Source: Vibrio zhanjiangensis (GTDB taxonomy: Bacteria; Pseudomonadota; Gammaproteobacteria; Enterobacterales; Vibrionaceae). From it: 64,000 nucleotides of DNA. Shown here one piece after another: positions 35,978 to 45,090 of this stretch. The stretch lies in contig NZ_BSPW01000029.1 in NCBI RefSeq assembly GCF_030161235.1, forward strand, positions 1 to 64,000, read 5' to 3'. Position numbers and translations under genes: made by a program. Within the stretch, counting starts at the first letter, position 1; each line of letters opens with the position of its first letter. The notes beneath the pieces are model-generated. The model made no database searches, was not told where the DNA came from, and was given only the letters and a program-made list of their open reading frames with translations.

Positions 35978-36922
35978 GTTTGACAATACATCTCGCAGCC
36001 TATCTTGGGCTACTTGAACCAACAGATCAGGTTGAAATTTGGAGATAAATCGGTCACAACCGACTTTTTTTACCATGGCATCATTAAAACTGCCACTAAG
36101 TGAAGTGTTCAATGTAACGTAAAGATCTTTAAGCTTGGGATCATTACGAATCTCATACGTAAGCTTATAACCGTCCATTTCGGGCATTTCTGCATCTGTG
36201 ATCATCAATAGTAACTCGCGCGGCACATCTTTCCCCTCTTCAGTCCATTTCTTGAGAAGATTTAAGGCTTCAAGTCCATCACAACATTCCAAAATATTAA
36301 GCCCCAGTTGTGACAGACAGCCTCTAACCTGAGAACGAGCCGTGGAGGAATCATCAACAATAAGAACGTTTCGACCGACCATTTGAGAAGCAAGTTCTTC
36401 ATCAAGTACACCTTCGGATATCGAAATATCATACTCAATAATTTCTGCCAAGACTTTTTCAACATCAATGATCTCAACGATAGCCTGCTCATTGTTTTCT
36501 TTGACATGAGTAATAGCGGTCAAATAATTAGCACGTCCTGCGGTCTTGGGTGGTGGCTGGATTTCAGCCCAAGTCGTGTTGATAATATTGCGAACTTGAC
36601 CGACCAAAAAGCCCTGAATTGACCGATTGTATTCAGTGATAATCAGGTTATATTCGACCTCTTCATCTTGAAGTGGCGGAAAACCAATTGCACCGCGAAG
36701 ATCAATGACAGGAACTGAAGTCCCACGCAAAGAGGCAACCCCTGTGATGTGGTGGTGACTACCAGGCATTTTGGTTAGTGGGGGTACTTTAATCACCTCA
36801 CGAACTTTAAACACATTGATCGCGAAAATCTGCCGGCTGTTTAGACGAAATAGCAATAGCTCCAGCCGGTTTTCACCCACCAAATTGGTTCGCTGATCAA
36901 CGCTATTTAAAACTCCAGACAT
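35975..36922 (-). CDS. cheV: Chemotaxis adaptor CheV
   Basis: 315-residue coupling protein: a CheW domain (about 20-160, 'LELLLFRLNSRQIFAINVFK') joined to a response-regulator receiver (about 185-310) with 'VLIVDDSSTARSQ', the phosphoacceptor in 'MITDAEMPEMDG', and 'SLSGSFND'. It links chemoreceptors to CheA and is tuned by phosphorylation. The ATG at 36922 (MSGVLNSVDQRT) matches other CheV starts and has GAGAAG upstream; a frame extending six codons earlier is disfavoured. It is a separate transcription unit. Confidence 0.94.
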   Translation of the reverse strand: MSGVLNSVDQRTNLVGENRLELLLFRLNSRQIFAINVFKVREVIKVPPLTKMPGSHHHITGVASLRGTSVPVIDLRGAIGFPPLQDEEVEYNLIITEYNRSIQGFLVGQVRNIINTTWAEIQPPPKTAGRANYLTAITHVKENNEQAIVEIIDVEKVLAEIIEYDISISEGVLDEELASQMVGRNVLIVDDSSTARSQVRGCLSQLGLNILECCDGLEALNLLKKWTEEGKDVPRELLLMITDAEMPEMDGYKLTYEIRNDPKLKDLYVTLNTSLSGSFNDAMVKKVGCDRFISKFQPDLLVQVAQDRLRDVLSN

Positions 36923-37047
36923 ACGACTTCTCAACAACAATGTAATATATCAAAAATAGACTAAAGCTGGCCTAAACCAAAATAAACCGATGCAACTTAA
37001 ATGTTGCATATGCGAAAAAAATGGACAAATGCTAGTAATAACAAAAG

Positions 37048-38265
37048 CTAACCTTCAATAACTTTCATTAACAATAAACCATCATAAAGTGCTTGTTTAA
37101 CCAAAGCCGCACCTGGCATAGTCGCCTGCTTGTAGAAACGAGATTCAACAACTTGTAATCCTCGCTGGTAGGCAGGCAAACTTTGCTCTCGAATACAAGT
37201 TTGGATCGCAGGATAGAGTATATTTTTTGCTTGATTGATCGCCCCACCTATTAAAACTTTCTCTGGGTTAAACAAATTCACCACAATGGATATCGCAGCC
37301 CCCAAATAACGACCAAGCTTTTCGATGACTTCAACCGCTAAAACATCACCATTAGCCGCTGCTTCACATATATCTTCCACAGAAACTTCTTCAATACTCG
37401 ACAATACGGATGACTCACCTTTGGCCAAGCGCTCAGCCACCTCATCTCGGATAGCTTGCGAGCTAGCGACTGTCTCCAAGCATCCACGATTACCACAATG
37501 GCAGGGTTTACCATTGGGATCAATTTGAATATGGCCCAGCTCACCGATATTGCCATGTCGTCCTTGCAAAACACGGCCATCAACAATGATACCAGCACCT
37601 AAACCATGGTGAATAGAAATCAGCACCGAGTTTTCATTGTCTTGTGAATGACCAAATAATCTCTCCGCCAAAGCCCAAGCACGAGTGTCATTTGCAATAA
37701 AAACGGGTAACCCCGTCGCTTTAAATATCTCTGGGCCGAGTGCTAAGTTTTCAACATTATAATGAGGCATTTGCATAACAATGCCTTGCTCTGAGTTGAC
37801 TAATCCGGGCAAAGTAAGAGCAATGCTAGTTACACGACCTAGTTGTTCTGAGTAGCTTTGGAAAAACTCTTCAATTTCATGTAGTAAACGGGCTAATACA
37901 TCTTCTTGATCGATTTCATGAATATCAATTTTCGTATCGATAAGCACTTCACCGCCGAGTTCGTGAAGTGCAATTGTGAGATAGCCACGCCCAAGACGCA
38001 TAGAGAGAAATTGCCAGTCCTGATTATTTACCTGTAACCCAATTGCTGGGCGTCCTCGACTCGTTGCTTCCTGAACCGTGGTTTCATGAATAAGATGCGC
38101 TTCTATCAATTCACGCGTTATCTTAGTGATGCTGGCTGGGGCAAGCTCACTCTCTTTAGATAAATCGATTCGAGAAATAGGACCTTTTTGATCAATGAGT
38201 TTATATACACGGCCAGCATTGACCCGCTTAATATGGTCAATATGACCTGGTTGAGCCATGTACAT
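37048..38265 (-). CDS. mlc: ROK-family transcriptional repressor Mlc
   Basis: 405-residue repressor closely matching E. coli Mlc: 'QPGHIDHIKRVNAG' opening, winged-helix DNA-binding segment 'SRIDLSKESELAPASITKITR', 'SRGRPAIGL', then a ROK domain with the zinc site 'GHIQIDPNGKPCHCGNRGC'. Mlc represses PTS genes and is released when glucose EIICB is dephosphorylated; ptsG lies about 7 kb away. The ATG at 38265 has GGAG six nt upstream; a second ATG two codons later is possible. Divergent from pykA. Confidence 0.93.
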   Translation of the reverse strand: MYMAQPGHIDHIKRVNAGRVYKLIDQKGPISRIDLSKESELAPASITKITRELIEAHLIHETTVQEATSRGRPAIGLQVNNQDWQFLSMRLGRGYLTIALHELGGEVLIDTKIDIHEIDQEDVLARLLHEIEEFFQSYSEQLGRVTSIALTLPGLVNSEQGIVMQMPHYNVENLALGPEIFKATGLPVFIANDTRAWALAERLFGHSQDNENSVLISIHHGLGAGIIVDGRVLQGRHGNIGELGHIQIDPNGKPCHCGNRGCLETVASSQAIRDEVAERLAKGESSVLSSIEEVSVEDICEAAANGDVLAVEVIEKLGRYLGAAISIVVNLFNPEKVLIGGAINQAKNILYPAIQTCIREQSLPAYQRGLQVVESRFYKQATMPGAALVKQALYDGLLLMKVIEG

Positions 38266-38549
38266 AGTATGCTCCGAATATCAACAACATCGCGATTTTT
38301 TTACTTTGCGAAGTAATTGTGAAGGACTTTAACAAATTGCCGTGACAGCCATCACGTATAAAGATGATTGTTTGAGCGTTTCATCAAATTGCTAAACAAA
38401 TCCAACATTTGACACTATATTTTTTTGCATTAATAAATATGTGTATATTTAAACACCTCAATCACTCACAACTCAGTATTTTGCGTATACTCAAATAAGT
38501 TTTTTGGTTGAAAAGTCGTTTCACTCCAATTGTGATCAAGGAACATATC

Positions 38550-39992
38550 ATGACCTGTATCCAAAGAAGAACAAAAATTGTCACCACATTAGGCCCATCG
38601 ACAGACACGGAAGGCATGCTAGAAGCAATGATTAAAGCAGGCGCTAACGTCGTTAGAATGAACTTCTCCCATGGCTCTACCGAAGAACACATCCAAAGAG
38701 CAACCCAGATTCGTAATATCGCTGCTAAGTATGATACCCATGTTGCGATACTCGGTGATCTTCAAGGTCCCAAAATACGCGTGTCAACATTCAAGGATAA
38801 CAAGATATATCTATCCGTGGGTGATACCTTTGTACTTGATAGCGATTTGCCTAAAGGCCAAGGGGATCAAAATTCCGTCGGGCTCGACTACAAAGAGCTA
38901 CCACACGACGTATCAAACGGCGACTTATTGCTGCTCGATGATGGCCGGGTACAATTAGAAGTCACCAAGGTATCTGGAAATCAGGTCATTACAAAAGTCG
39001 TCGTAGGTGGTCCGCTGTCGAACAATAAAGGCATTAACAAAAAAGGCGGAGGTCTCTCTGCCGGCGCGTTAACCGAGAAGGACAAAGAAGACATTAAGAC
39101 AGCGGCTAAAATAAAAGTCGACTATTTGGCCATCTCCTTTCCAAGAAATGGCGAAGATATGAAATATGCCAGACACCTTGCCCGTGACGCAGGGCTAGAA
39201 GCCAAACTAATCGCTAAGATTGAACGTGCTGAAACGGTCGAAAGCGTAGAGAATATGGATGATATTATCCTTGCTTCAGATGCGGTTATGGTTGCACGTG
39301 GAGATTTGGGCGTCGAAATTGGAGACCCTGAGCTAATTGGTGTGCAAAAACAATTGATTCGCAGAGCAAGAAGTCTCAATCGTGCGGTCATTACTGCAAC
39401 ACAAATGATGGAATCGATGATAGAAAACCCTATGCCTACTCGAGCTGAGGTCATGGATGTGGCAAATGCTGTGTTAGATGGAACCGATGCTGTAATGCTA
39501 TCTGGTGAGACAGCCTCAGGAAAATACCCTCTAGAAACGGTCCGTTCAATGGCTGAAGTCTGCTTAGGTGCAGAGAAAATGTCCGCGATAAACCGCTCGA
39601 CATACAGAATGAACTCTGTATTTAAAACATGCGAAGAAACCATCGCTATGACAACTATGTTCGCAGCCAATCATCTAGAAGGGGTGAAAGGCATCATCAC
39701 ACTGACAGAATCCGGCCGAACAGCCCTTATGATGTCAAGACTCAGTTCAGGGTTACCTATTTTTGCCTTATCGCGTAACGAAAGTACGTTAAATCAATCG
39801 GCCCTGTATCGTGGAGTAACCCCTATTTACTTTGACTCAAAAAGTGATTCCGGTTTATCCATTACCAAAGATGCAATTCAATGCTTGAAAAAGAAAGGAT
39901 TGCTTCATGATGGCGATCTCGTCATCATTACACTCGGCGATACGATGGATGTGATAGGTTCGACCAATTGTATGCGCGTGCTCTCTGCTTGA
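38550..39992 (+). CDS. pykA: Pyruvate kinase II
   Basis: Glycolytic enzyme making pyruvate and ATP from phosphoenolpyruvate and ADP. It is closest to E. coli PykA and equals it in length (480 aa): '[14 protein letters not shown]', 'VRMNFSHGS', '[13 protein letters not shown]', 'DDGRVQL', '[13 protein letters not shown]', '[14 protein letters not shown]' and '[11 protein letters not shown]' are present. The ATG at 38550 with AAGGA upstream is used rather than a frame-opening codon at 38508. It is expressed from the 284-bp mlc-pykA divergent region. Confidence 0.96.
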   Translation: MTCIQRRTKIVTTLGPSTDTEGMLEAMIKAGANVVRMNFSHGSTEEHIQRATQIRNIAAKYDTHVAILGDLQGPKIRVSTFKDNKIYLSVGDTFVLDSDLPKGQGDQNSVGLDYKELPHDVSNGDLLLLDDGRVQLEVTKVSGNQVITKVVVGGPLSNNKGINKKGGGLSAGALTEKDKEDIKTAAKIKVDYLAISFPRNGEDMKYARHLARDAGLEAKLIAKIERAETVESVENMDDIILASDAVMVARGDLGVEIGDPELIGVQKQLIRRARSLNRAVITATQMMESMIENPMPTRAEVMDVANAVLDGTDAVMLSGETASGKYPLETVRSMAEVCLGAEKMSAINRSTYRMNSVFKTCEETIAMTTMFAANHLEGVKGIITLTESGRTALMMSRLSSGLPIFALSRNESTLNQSALYRGVTPIYFDSKSDSGLSITKDAIQCLKKKGLLHDGDLVIITLGDTMDVIGSTNCMRVLSA

Positions 39993-40018
39993 TACTATCA
40001 AAAAGCGAGACCACGGAT

Positions 40019-41158
40019 TTAGGGCGTGACTTTAGTGCATACTGAAGAAAACATTTCGACAAATCGGAAGCCTGCATCAAGGCCCATCTGATAGTCATGT
40101 AATAGCGCGCCCTTTTCACTCATTAAGGAATTCGATAGAAGTGGTTTTTCTGGTTTAATCTGAACAATAAAACAGTCATCGGGAGGATTATGAAGAAAGT
40201 CTTGGGTGAGGGAATACGTTTGGTAGTGCACCATCAACATGTCTGCTAATCCCGAATCAAACTTTTCTCCGAGTAGATAACTTAAACGATAAATATCCTC
40301 GGCCCCAAATAACCATCGCCCGCCATTGAGTGCTTCAAGTTTAATATGTTTTAGTTTATCTTCCTTAGAGCGCTGTAATTGCTCAGTAAAAAAGCTTGCC
40401 CAATCATCTTTCCAACTTGCCAACTTCTGTTGCCACCGCTCTTGGATAAGATTGAAAGAACCTCTATACCATTGCACATTATCATCTCGCATCTCTTCTT
40501 CTACCTCAGTTTCCAAATCTTCCCCTTCTGTTCTTATGACAATGATACACCTCGCTTCTTTTCGCCAAGCTTCCTGCACGGGAATAGATGCCGAAACACC
40601 GCCATCAACGTAAACACCATGGTCAAACTCAACAGCTTGGTTATAAAGCCTTGGAATTGCACATGTTGCGATCATGACTTTTCTCCAGTCTTCCTGCAAC
40701 ATAGGCAAATAGTGATCAAATAGCCGACTAGTATCAGTAACCGCTGCAAAAGCTTTCCTGTTGCCTAATACTTTTCTCCCCATATCCACATCCAACTTAT
40801 ATGGGTAATCGCTTATTTTATCAACAGCCCAATCTATACCAAGGTACTGCTTACGCCTGATATACCGAAACAAATTGAAAAACATAGGATCTGTCGTGAG
40901 TTCCAAAATAAAAGCACGCCCTATCCCTCTCTGGCGACAAAGAAAACCACACAAATTCAGGGCACCAGCGGAAGTACCGTAAAAGACATCGAAAGGATCA
41001 AAATTGGATAGAAGAAAGGCGTCGAGAACGCCAGAGGTGAATATGCCTCTCTGACCGCCACCTTGGGCTACGAGCGCATTTTTCCCCCCCGTATATTTTG
41101 CAAGACGATGAGTATCAAGATCGATAGCCGCACCAGTAACGACACCGCTGTTGCCCAT
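40019..41158 (-). CDS. Patatin-like phospholipase (YjjU type)
   Basis: 379-residue lipid hydrolase with a patatin fold. Visible are the oxyanion loop 'VAQGGGQRGIF', the nucleophile elbow 'GTSAG' (about residues 61-65) and the dyad aspartate in 'YVDGGVSASIPV'. There is no signal peptide, so it acts inside the cell or is exported by another route. The layout resembles E. coli YjjU. It follows a 30-aa YnhF-like gene by 9 nt, suggesting joint expression, and is convergent with pykA. Substrate not known. Confidence 0.9.
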   Translation of the reverse strand: MGNSGVVTGAAIDLDTHRLAKYTGGKNALVAQGGGQRGIFTSGVLDAFLLSNFDPFDVFYGTSAGALNLCGFLCRQRGIGRAFILELTTDPMFFNLFRYIRRKQYLGIDWAVDKISDYPYKLDVDMGRKVLGNRKAFAAVTDTSRLFDHYLPMLQEDWRKVMIATCAIPRLYNQAVEFDHGVYVDGGVSASIPVQEAWRKEARCIIVIRTEGEDLETEVEEEMRDDNVQWYRGSFNLIQERWQQKLASWKDDWASFFTEQLQRSKEDKLKHIKLEALNGGRWLFGAEDIYRLSYLLGEKFDSGLADMLMVHYQTYSLTQDFLHNPPDDCFIVQIKPEKPLLSNSLMSEKGALLHDYQMGLDAGFRFVEMFSSVCTKVTP

Positions 41159-41167
41159 AGAGCTTAC

Positions 41168-41260
41168 CTAAACGGACGTAATGGCGATCAAACCGAAACT
41201 GATAAGTACTGTGAAGACGATTACCGTAATAGCTATCGCATACTTTAACTCAAGCTCCAT
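41168..41260 (-). CDS. ynhF: YnhF-family small membrane protein
   Basis: 30-residue protein (MELELKYAIAITVIVFTVLI plus ten more residues) with one membrane helix, resembling E. coli YnhF (29 aa). It has a strong GGAGG ribosome-binding site 4-8 nt before the ATG. It ends 9 nt before the patatin-like gene, so the two are probably one transcript. Role unknown; the YnhF family is broadly conserved in enterics and vibrios. Confidence 0.8.
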   Translation of the reverse strand: MELELKYAIAITVIVFTVLISFGLIAITSV

Positions 41261-41393
41261 AAACACCTCCAATGTTATGTAACAAAGTAATAACACCCTT
41301 GTGAGGTATCTTCAAATATTTCCTTTTTTTTGTGCGTAGTTATGACGTTACTATCACAATTACAAGACTATCTTGCTCTTAAGGACAGACAAT

Positions 41394-41996
41394 GTGGACA
41401 ATAAGGTTAGACCTTTTCTTGTAACCCTAATAATTTTGGTACTACTTACACCCCTTCCCGTATCCTCAGCGGTCTATCTGACTCCTTGGTTTGGATACAC
41501 AGGTGGTGGAAAGGTCATTGCTCAAAATGAGCAAGTCTATGACTTGGAAGGCTCTGAAAGTTACGCTATCACTGGCGAGGTGGATTTAGACCAAGGTAGG
41601 GTGGGATTATTCTATTCCAACCAAAAAACCAAAGTAGATTCCATTAATGTAGACTCATCGATCCACTATCTTCAATTCCAAAGCAGTATCTACTACCCTA
41701 CTGAAGAAACAGTATCATTTTACCTTGGCGTGGGATTAGGGGCTTCATACATAAATGCAGATTGGGTGGACGATGGCTTGGGATTCTCGACTAGTATATT
41801 TGGCGGTCTTGAATACCGCTTTCATGAAAATATGGCACTAAATACCCAGCTCCGCTGGCTTGGGACTGTGGTAGATAGCGATACCAGTGGTATATGTAAC
41901 TTATCAGCTTCGGAATCCGATAGTTGCATTATTAAATTTAAAACTGATTGGATGAATCAGTTTTCTGCCAATTTAGGCCTAACTTGGAACTTCTAA
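41394..41996 (+). CDS. Small outer-membrane beta-barrel protein
   Basis: About 200-residue exported protein with signal peptide (cleavage near 'PVSSA') and strands ending '...NLGLTWNF', the aromatic C-terminus of barrels. Repeated aromatic strands ('VGLFYSNQ', 'VSFYLGVGLGASYI') suggest an eight-stranded OmpA/OmpW-size barrel. The GTG at 41394 is preferred because AAGGA lies eight nt before it; the frame also opens at a TTG (41373). An ATG at 41392 is out of frame. Function unknown. Confidence 0.75.
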   Translation: MDNKVRPFLVTLIILVLLTPLPVSSAVYLTPWFGYTGGGKVIAQNEQVYDLEGSESYAITGEVDLDQGRVGLFYSNQKTKVDSINVDSSIHYLQFQSSIYYPTEETVSFYLGVGLGASYINADWVDDGLGFSTSIFGGLEYRFHENMALNTQLRWLGTVVDSDTSGICNLSASESDSCIIKFKTDWMNQFSANLGLTWNF

Positions 41997-42374
41997 CCTC
42001 TGGTGAAAAAGTTTGCTTTGCCAACAAAGCATCCTAGTCGTACCTAAGATAACGTCAAGATATTAAGTTATTTTTTACATAATTTAACTATTGCGTTAAC
42101 CCATTTTAGTAGTTAGTCTTTCTATTGAAGACAGTGGATTATTTCACTAAAAAAGGCCATTCGTTACACCAGTGGCAAAAAATGCTAGTATCAATTAAAT
42201 TTCAGCACCATAAACTAACAGATTATCGATTGATAGTTGATTACATACTTAATTCCCCGTTCATTAAGGTGTATCGACTTTTATGCTACAGAAGTGTAAT
42301 GGGCTAACGTTCAGCCTGAAACACCGAATATTTAATCACTTATCTTACAAATACTGGATTTACAGGAGTCCTAT
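41997..42374. other. Spacer upstream of the NSS transporter
   Basis: 378 bp. It contains a short hairpin (GCTTTG/CAAAGC around 42014-42029) after the barrel gene and presumably the transporter promoter. A 60-codon frame (42125-42307) starts at TTG without SD and is not called. No riboswitch motif was recognised. Confidence 0.45.
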
Positions 42375-43841
42375 ATGAAAAGAGAGCAATGGGGATCCAG
42401 AGCAGGCTTTGTTTTAGCCGCAGTTGGATCGGCTATCGGGTTGGGAAACATATGGCGCTTTCCATACATGGCTTATGACAATGGTGGTGGCGCTTTCTTT
42501 ATTCCTTACCTTTTTGCCATGATCACAGCTGGTATACCTTTCATGATCCTTGAATTCAGTATGGGACAAAAATACAGAGGGAGTGCTCCAAGGACTCTAG
42601 CAAAGATTCACTCAAAGTTTGAATGGCTTGGATGGTTTCAAGTTGGAGTAGCCGCCGTCATCGCCGTTTACTACGTTGCCGTTATTGGCTGGGCAATCTC
42701 GTACTTTGGCATGTCATTCAACCAAAGTTGGGGCACAGACACTAATGCGTACTTTTTTAAAGAGTACTTGTCCTTGGGTGATAATTCTCCCACCAACTTA
42801 GGTAGTATTCAATGGAAAATAGCGCTCGCTATGCTGATAGCATGGGCTATTACATACGCGGCGATTGTGGGTGGTGTAAAAGCGGGAATAGAACGTGCTT
42901 CAAAAATAATGATGCCCGTTCTTTTTATCATGGTGATCTTACTTATCGCTAGAATGGTTTTTCTTCCCGGAGCTCTCAATGGCATTAACTATATGTTTGA
43001 GCCTGACTTCAGTAAAATATGGGATGTCAAAGTTTGGGCCGCAGCATACGGGCAGATTTTCTTCACTCTGAGTATCGGATTTGCCATCATGCTTGCCTAT
43101 TCTAGCTACTTGCCGGAAAAGTCAGACATTACCAATAATGCCTTTATGACTGTCCTCATAAACTGCGGATTCTCAATTTTGGCGGGAATTATGATTTTTT
43201 CAGTACTGGGTTACATGGCTTACGAGCAAGGAAAACCCCTCACTGATGTTGTGTCTGCTGGTGTTGGGTTAGCGTTTGTAACCCTGCCCGCGGCTATCAA
43301 TCTACTCCCTGCTCCTTATATTTTGGGCCCTCTGTTTTTCTTCGCCCTAGTAGTGGCAGGGCTGAGCTCGCATATTTCAATTATGGAAGCGGTCACTTCC
43401 GCAATAATGGACAAGTTAAGCTGGAGCCGCAGAAAAGCAGCAACTATCGTCATCGGTATTGGCGTCGTTGTCTCAATGGCATTCGCCACCAATGGTGGAC
43501 TACTACTTCTTGATTTAGTTGATCATTTTGCTAATAACGTTGGAATTATGGTTGGTGGACTCGTTGAAGTCGTTTTGATGGCTTGGCTTTTGAACAAAGC
43601 AGCTGATGTTCGCCAATATGCTAATGATATCTCCGATTTTTCAATAGGTGCTTGGTTTATCGTATGTCTGAAGTTCATCACTCCGATTATGCTCGCTATT
43701 ATCTTAGCAACCAAACTGCACACTTTGTTTACTGAAGGTTACGGTGACTACGATCTTACCTTAGGCTGGGCCATCATTGCAGCATTACTTGTCATCGGAA
43801 TTCTGATCAATACAACAAGTCAGCAGGAGAAATCACTATGA
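42375..43841 (+). CDS. Sodium-dependent (NSS-family) amino-acid transporter
   Basis: 488-residue inner-membrane symporter with about 11-12 helices. The NSS signature 'GSAIGLGNIWRFPYMAYDNGGGAF' region (residues about 17-40) and 'EFSMGQ' are intact. It should import a neutral amino acid with Na+; the small overlapping gene downstream suggests the methionine/alanine MetP-MetS type. TACAGGAG precedes the ATG. Its stop overlaps the small-subunit start (ATGA). Confidence 0.93.
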   Translation: MKREQWGSRAGFVLAAVGSAIGLGNIWRFPYMAYDNGGGAFFIPYLFAMITAGIPFMILEFSMGQKYRGSAPRTLAKIHSKFEWLGWFQVGVAAVIAVYYVAVIGWAISYFGMSFNQSWGTDTNAYFFKEYLSLGDNSPTNLGSIQWKIALAMLIAWAITYAAIVGGVKAGIERASKIMMPVLFIMVILLIARMVFLPGALNGINYMFEPDFSKIWDVKVWAAAYGQIFFTLSIGFAIMLAYSSYLPEKSDITNNAFMTVLINCGFSILAGIMIFSVLGYMAYEQGKPLTDVVSAGVGLAFVTLPAAINLLPAPYILGPLFFFALVVAGLSSHISIMEAVTSAIMDKLSWSRRKAATIVIGIGVVVSMAFATNGGLLLLDLVDHFANNVGIMVGGLVEVVLMAWLLNKAADVRQYANDISDFSIGAWFIVCLKFITPIMLAIILATKLHTLFTEGYGDYDLTLGWAIIAALLVIGILINTTSQQEKSL

Positions 43842-43939
43842 CCACAGGCGCAATCATCATGATGGTATTAGGATTAGGCCTTACCTGGGGTGGGGCTGCT
43901 CTATGTATAAAAAGAGCGATGGATAAACAATCCCAATAA
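43838..43939 (+). CDS. MetS-type small subunit of NSS transporter
   Basis: 33-residue single-helix protein (MTTGAIIMMVLGLGLTWGGA plus 13 residues). The 'LGLGLTWGGAALCI' core is the hallmark of MetS-family partners needed by bacterial NSS methionine/alanine importers. Its ATG overlaps the transporter stop, so translation is coupled. A strong terminator follows. Confidence 0.88.
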   Translation: MTTGAIIMMVLGLGLTWGGAALCIKRAMDKQSQ

Positions 43940-43948
43940 ATTGGAATT

Positions 43949-43982
43949 AAAGATGCCGGCACACAGTAGTGCCAGCATCTTT
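43949..43982. terminator. Terminator between MetS-like and outer-membrane gene
   Basis: A stem of 8 bp (AAAGATGC/GCATCTTT) plus 5 bp (GGCAC/GTGCC) with one C-A mismatch and loop ACAGTA. It sits between two convergent genes and could act in both directions. Confidence 0.75.
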
Positions 43983-43988
43983 CGAAAG

Positions 43989-44414
43989 CTAGAATGTATA
44001 CTTAATGCCAAAAGCTCCGCCCACCTGTAGCTCTGGACCGCCATGTAGATCCAGTTCAGGATGAACTTGTGCATACATATCCCAATCTTTATGAAAATTC
44101 CAGTTCACTCCAAGCGGCACGCGTACGCCAAACTCATCATGGTCCCACTCACTCCATGCACCTGCTCCAACGTACCAAGTAAATGGTACATCTGCATCGA
44201 ACTTACCTCTGGCAAAAATGTAATCAAAAGCTGCGCCGTCGTTCCCTAGTGTGAAACGGTATTTGTTATCTAATTCAACAACCGCACTCAAGTCTTGATC
44301 GAACGCCATGCCTGCTGACCACTGATGAGTATTTCCACCTTCTGCCGAAGCTGTTGCACTAGCGGCTAAAATAGCACCCGCCAGAACACTTCTGAGTAGG
44401 ATATTTCTTTTCAT
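43989..44414 (-). CDS. Small outer-membrane beta-barrel protein
   Basis: 141-residue exported protein with signal peptide (cleavage near 'TASA') and short amphipathic strands rich in Trp and His ('DIFARG'-type turns, 'FGIKYTF' C-terminus with terminal Phe). Its size fits a small eight-stranded barrel. Function not recognised. It is a separate minus-strand unit between the NSS transporter and the RDD/ptsG operon. Confidence 0.72.
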   Translation of the reverse strand: MKRNILLRSVLAGAILAASATASAEGGNTHQWSAGMAFDQDLSAVVELDNKYRFTLGNDGAAFDYIFARGKFDADVPFTWYVGAGAWSEWDHDEFGVRVPLGVNWNFHKDWDMYAQVHPELDLHGGPELQVGGAFGIKYTF

Positions 44415-44595
44415 TACTCTATTTCTCTAAGCTAATAAAACACCGTTCAAATCTACAGACAAGAAACAGTCATATGTCAGGAAAGAGTAAAACTAGGTCA
44501 TGCTAACAACAATAATAACAATATAAAATTGAAGAAAAAGCCTCGCTCTAGGAACCCGTTATATCGCTAATAAACTCACACAAATTTTGCAAACA

Positions 44596-44631
44596 ACAAA
44601 AACGCCACTCACTTTTTAAGCGAGTGGCGTT
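44596..44631 (-). terminator. Terminator of ptsG-RDD operon
   Basis: AACGCCACTC (44601-44610) pairs with GAGTGGCGTT (44622-44631). On the minus strand a T-run follows (complement of 44596-44600), making it an intrinsic terminator for the RDD/ptsG transcript. Confidence 0.9.
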
Positions 44632-44655
44632 ACACATATAATAGGTATTTTGCTA

Positions 44656-45090
44656 CTAGGTTAATTCATGGTAAGGCGTCTTGTTGAACAGATAGAACTG
44701 CAGCCCTGCATAAACTGGATAAACACCTAACGATGCCACCGTAAGGGTAATCTTAATCAGCTCTTTCCTTGAATATGCCCTTAAGCTAACTTGGCTGTAT
44801 GCTTCTTTTACACTTAGCAGGTATTTTCCTAACGTTAAACCTAAGAGTTTAAAACAAATCAAGCAGTAAGCGGCATAGACTCCAATAAAAGTGATCATAG
44901 CTAAGATTATCAAACCTAACATTAGCGGTAAGGCTTTGTCGTCGTTTAAGGACAAACTAATATCCATCCCGCTAAGTACCTGATGCATGAAAAACATGAG
45001 GCCAGAGAGCAAAACTTGTGCGAACATTTTAGCTATCAAGATGTCGACAACAAATGCCCCTGTCCTCCTAAATTTTTCCGCTACTGTCAT
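44656..45090 (-). CDS. RDD-family membrane protein
   Basis: 144-residue membrane protein with three to four helices. The opening 'RRTGAFVVDILIAKM' carries the Arg and Asp of the RDD domain and a second conserved Asp is replaced or displaced later. Its start shares one base with the ptsG stop (TAATG), so it is translationally coupled to the glucose transporter. RDD proteins are small transport-related membrane proteins of mostly unknown role; function here is unassigned. Confidence 0.82.
   Translation of the reverse strand: MTVAEKFRRTGAFVVDILIAKMFAQVLLSGLMFFMHQVLSGMDISLSLNDDKALPLMLGLIILAMITFIGVYAAYCLICFKLLGLTLGKYLLSVKEAYSQVSLRAYSRKELIKITLTVASLGVYPVYAGLQFYLFNKTPYHELT

Noticed and set aside
42125..42307. 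60-codon frame upstream of the NSS transporter
   Set aside because: TTG start without SD, no recognisable domain, likely leader DNA.
41997..42374. Riboswitch upstream of the amino-acid transporter
   Set aside because: No glycine, SAM or lysine riboswitch core could be recognised by eye.
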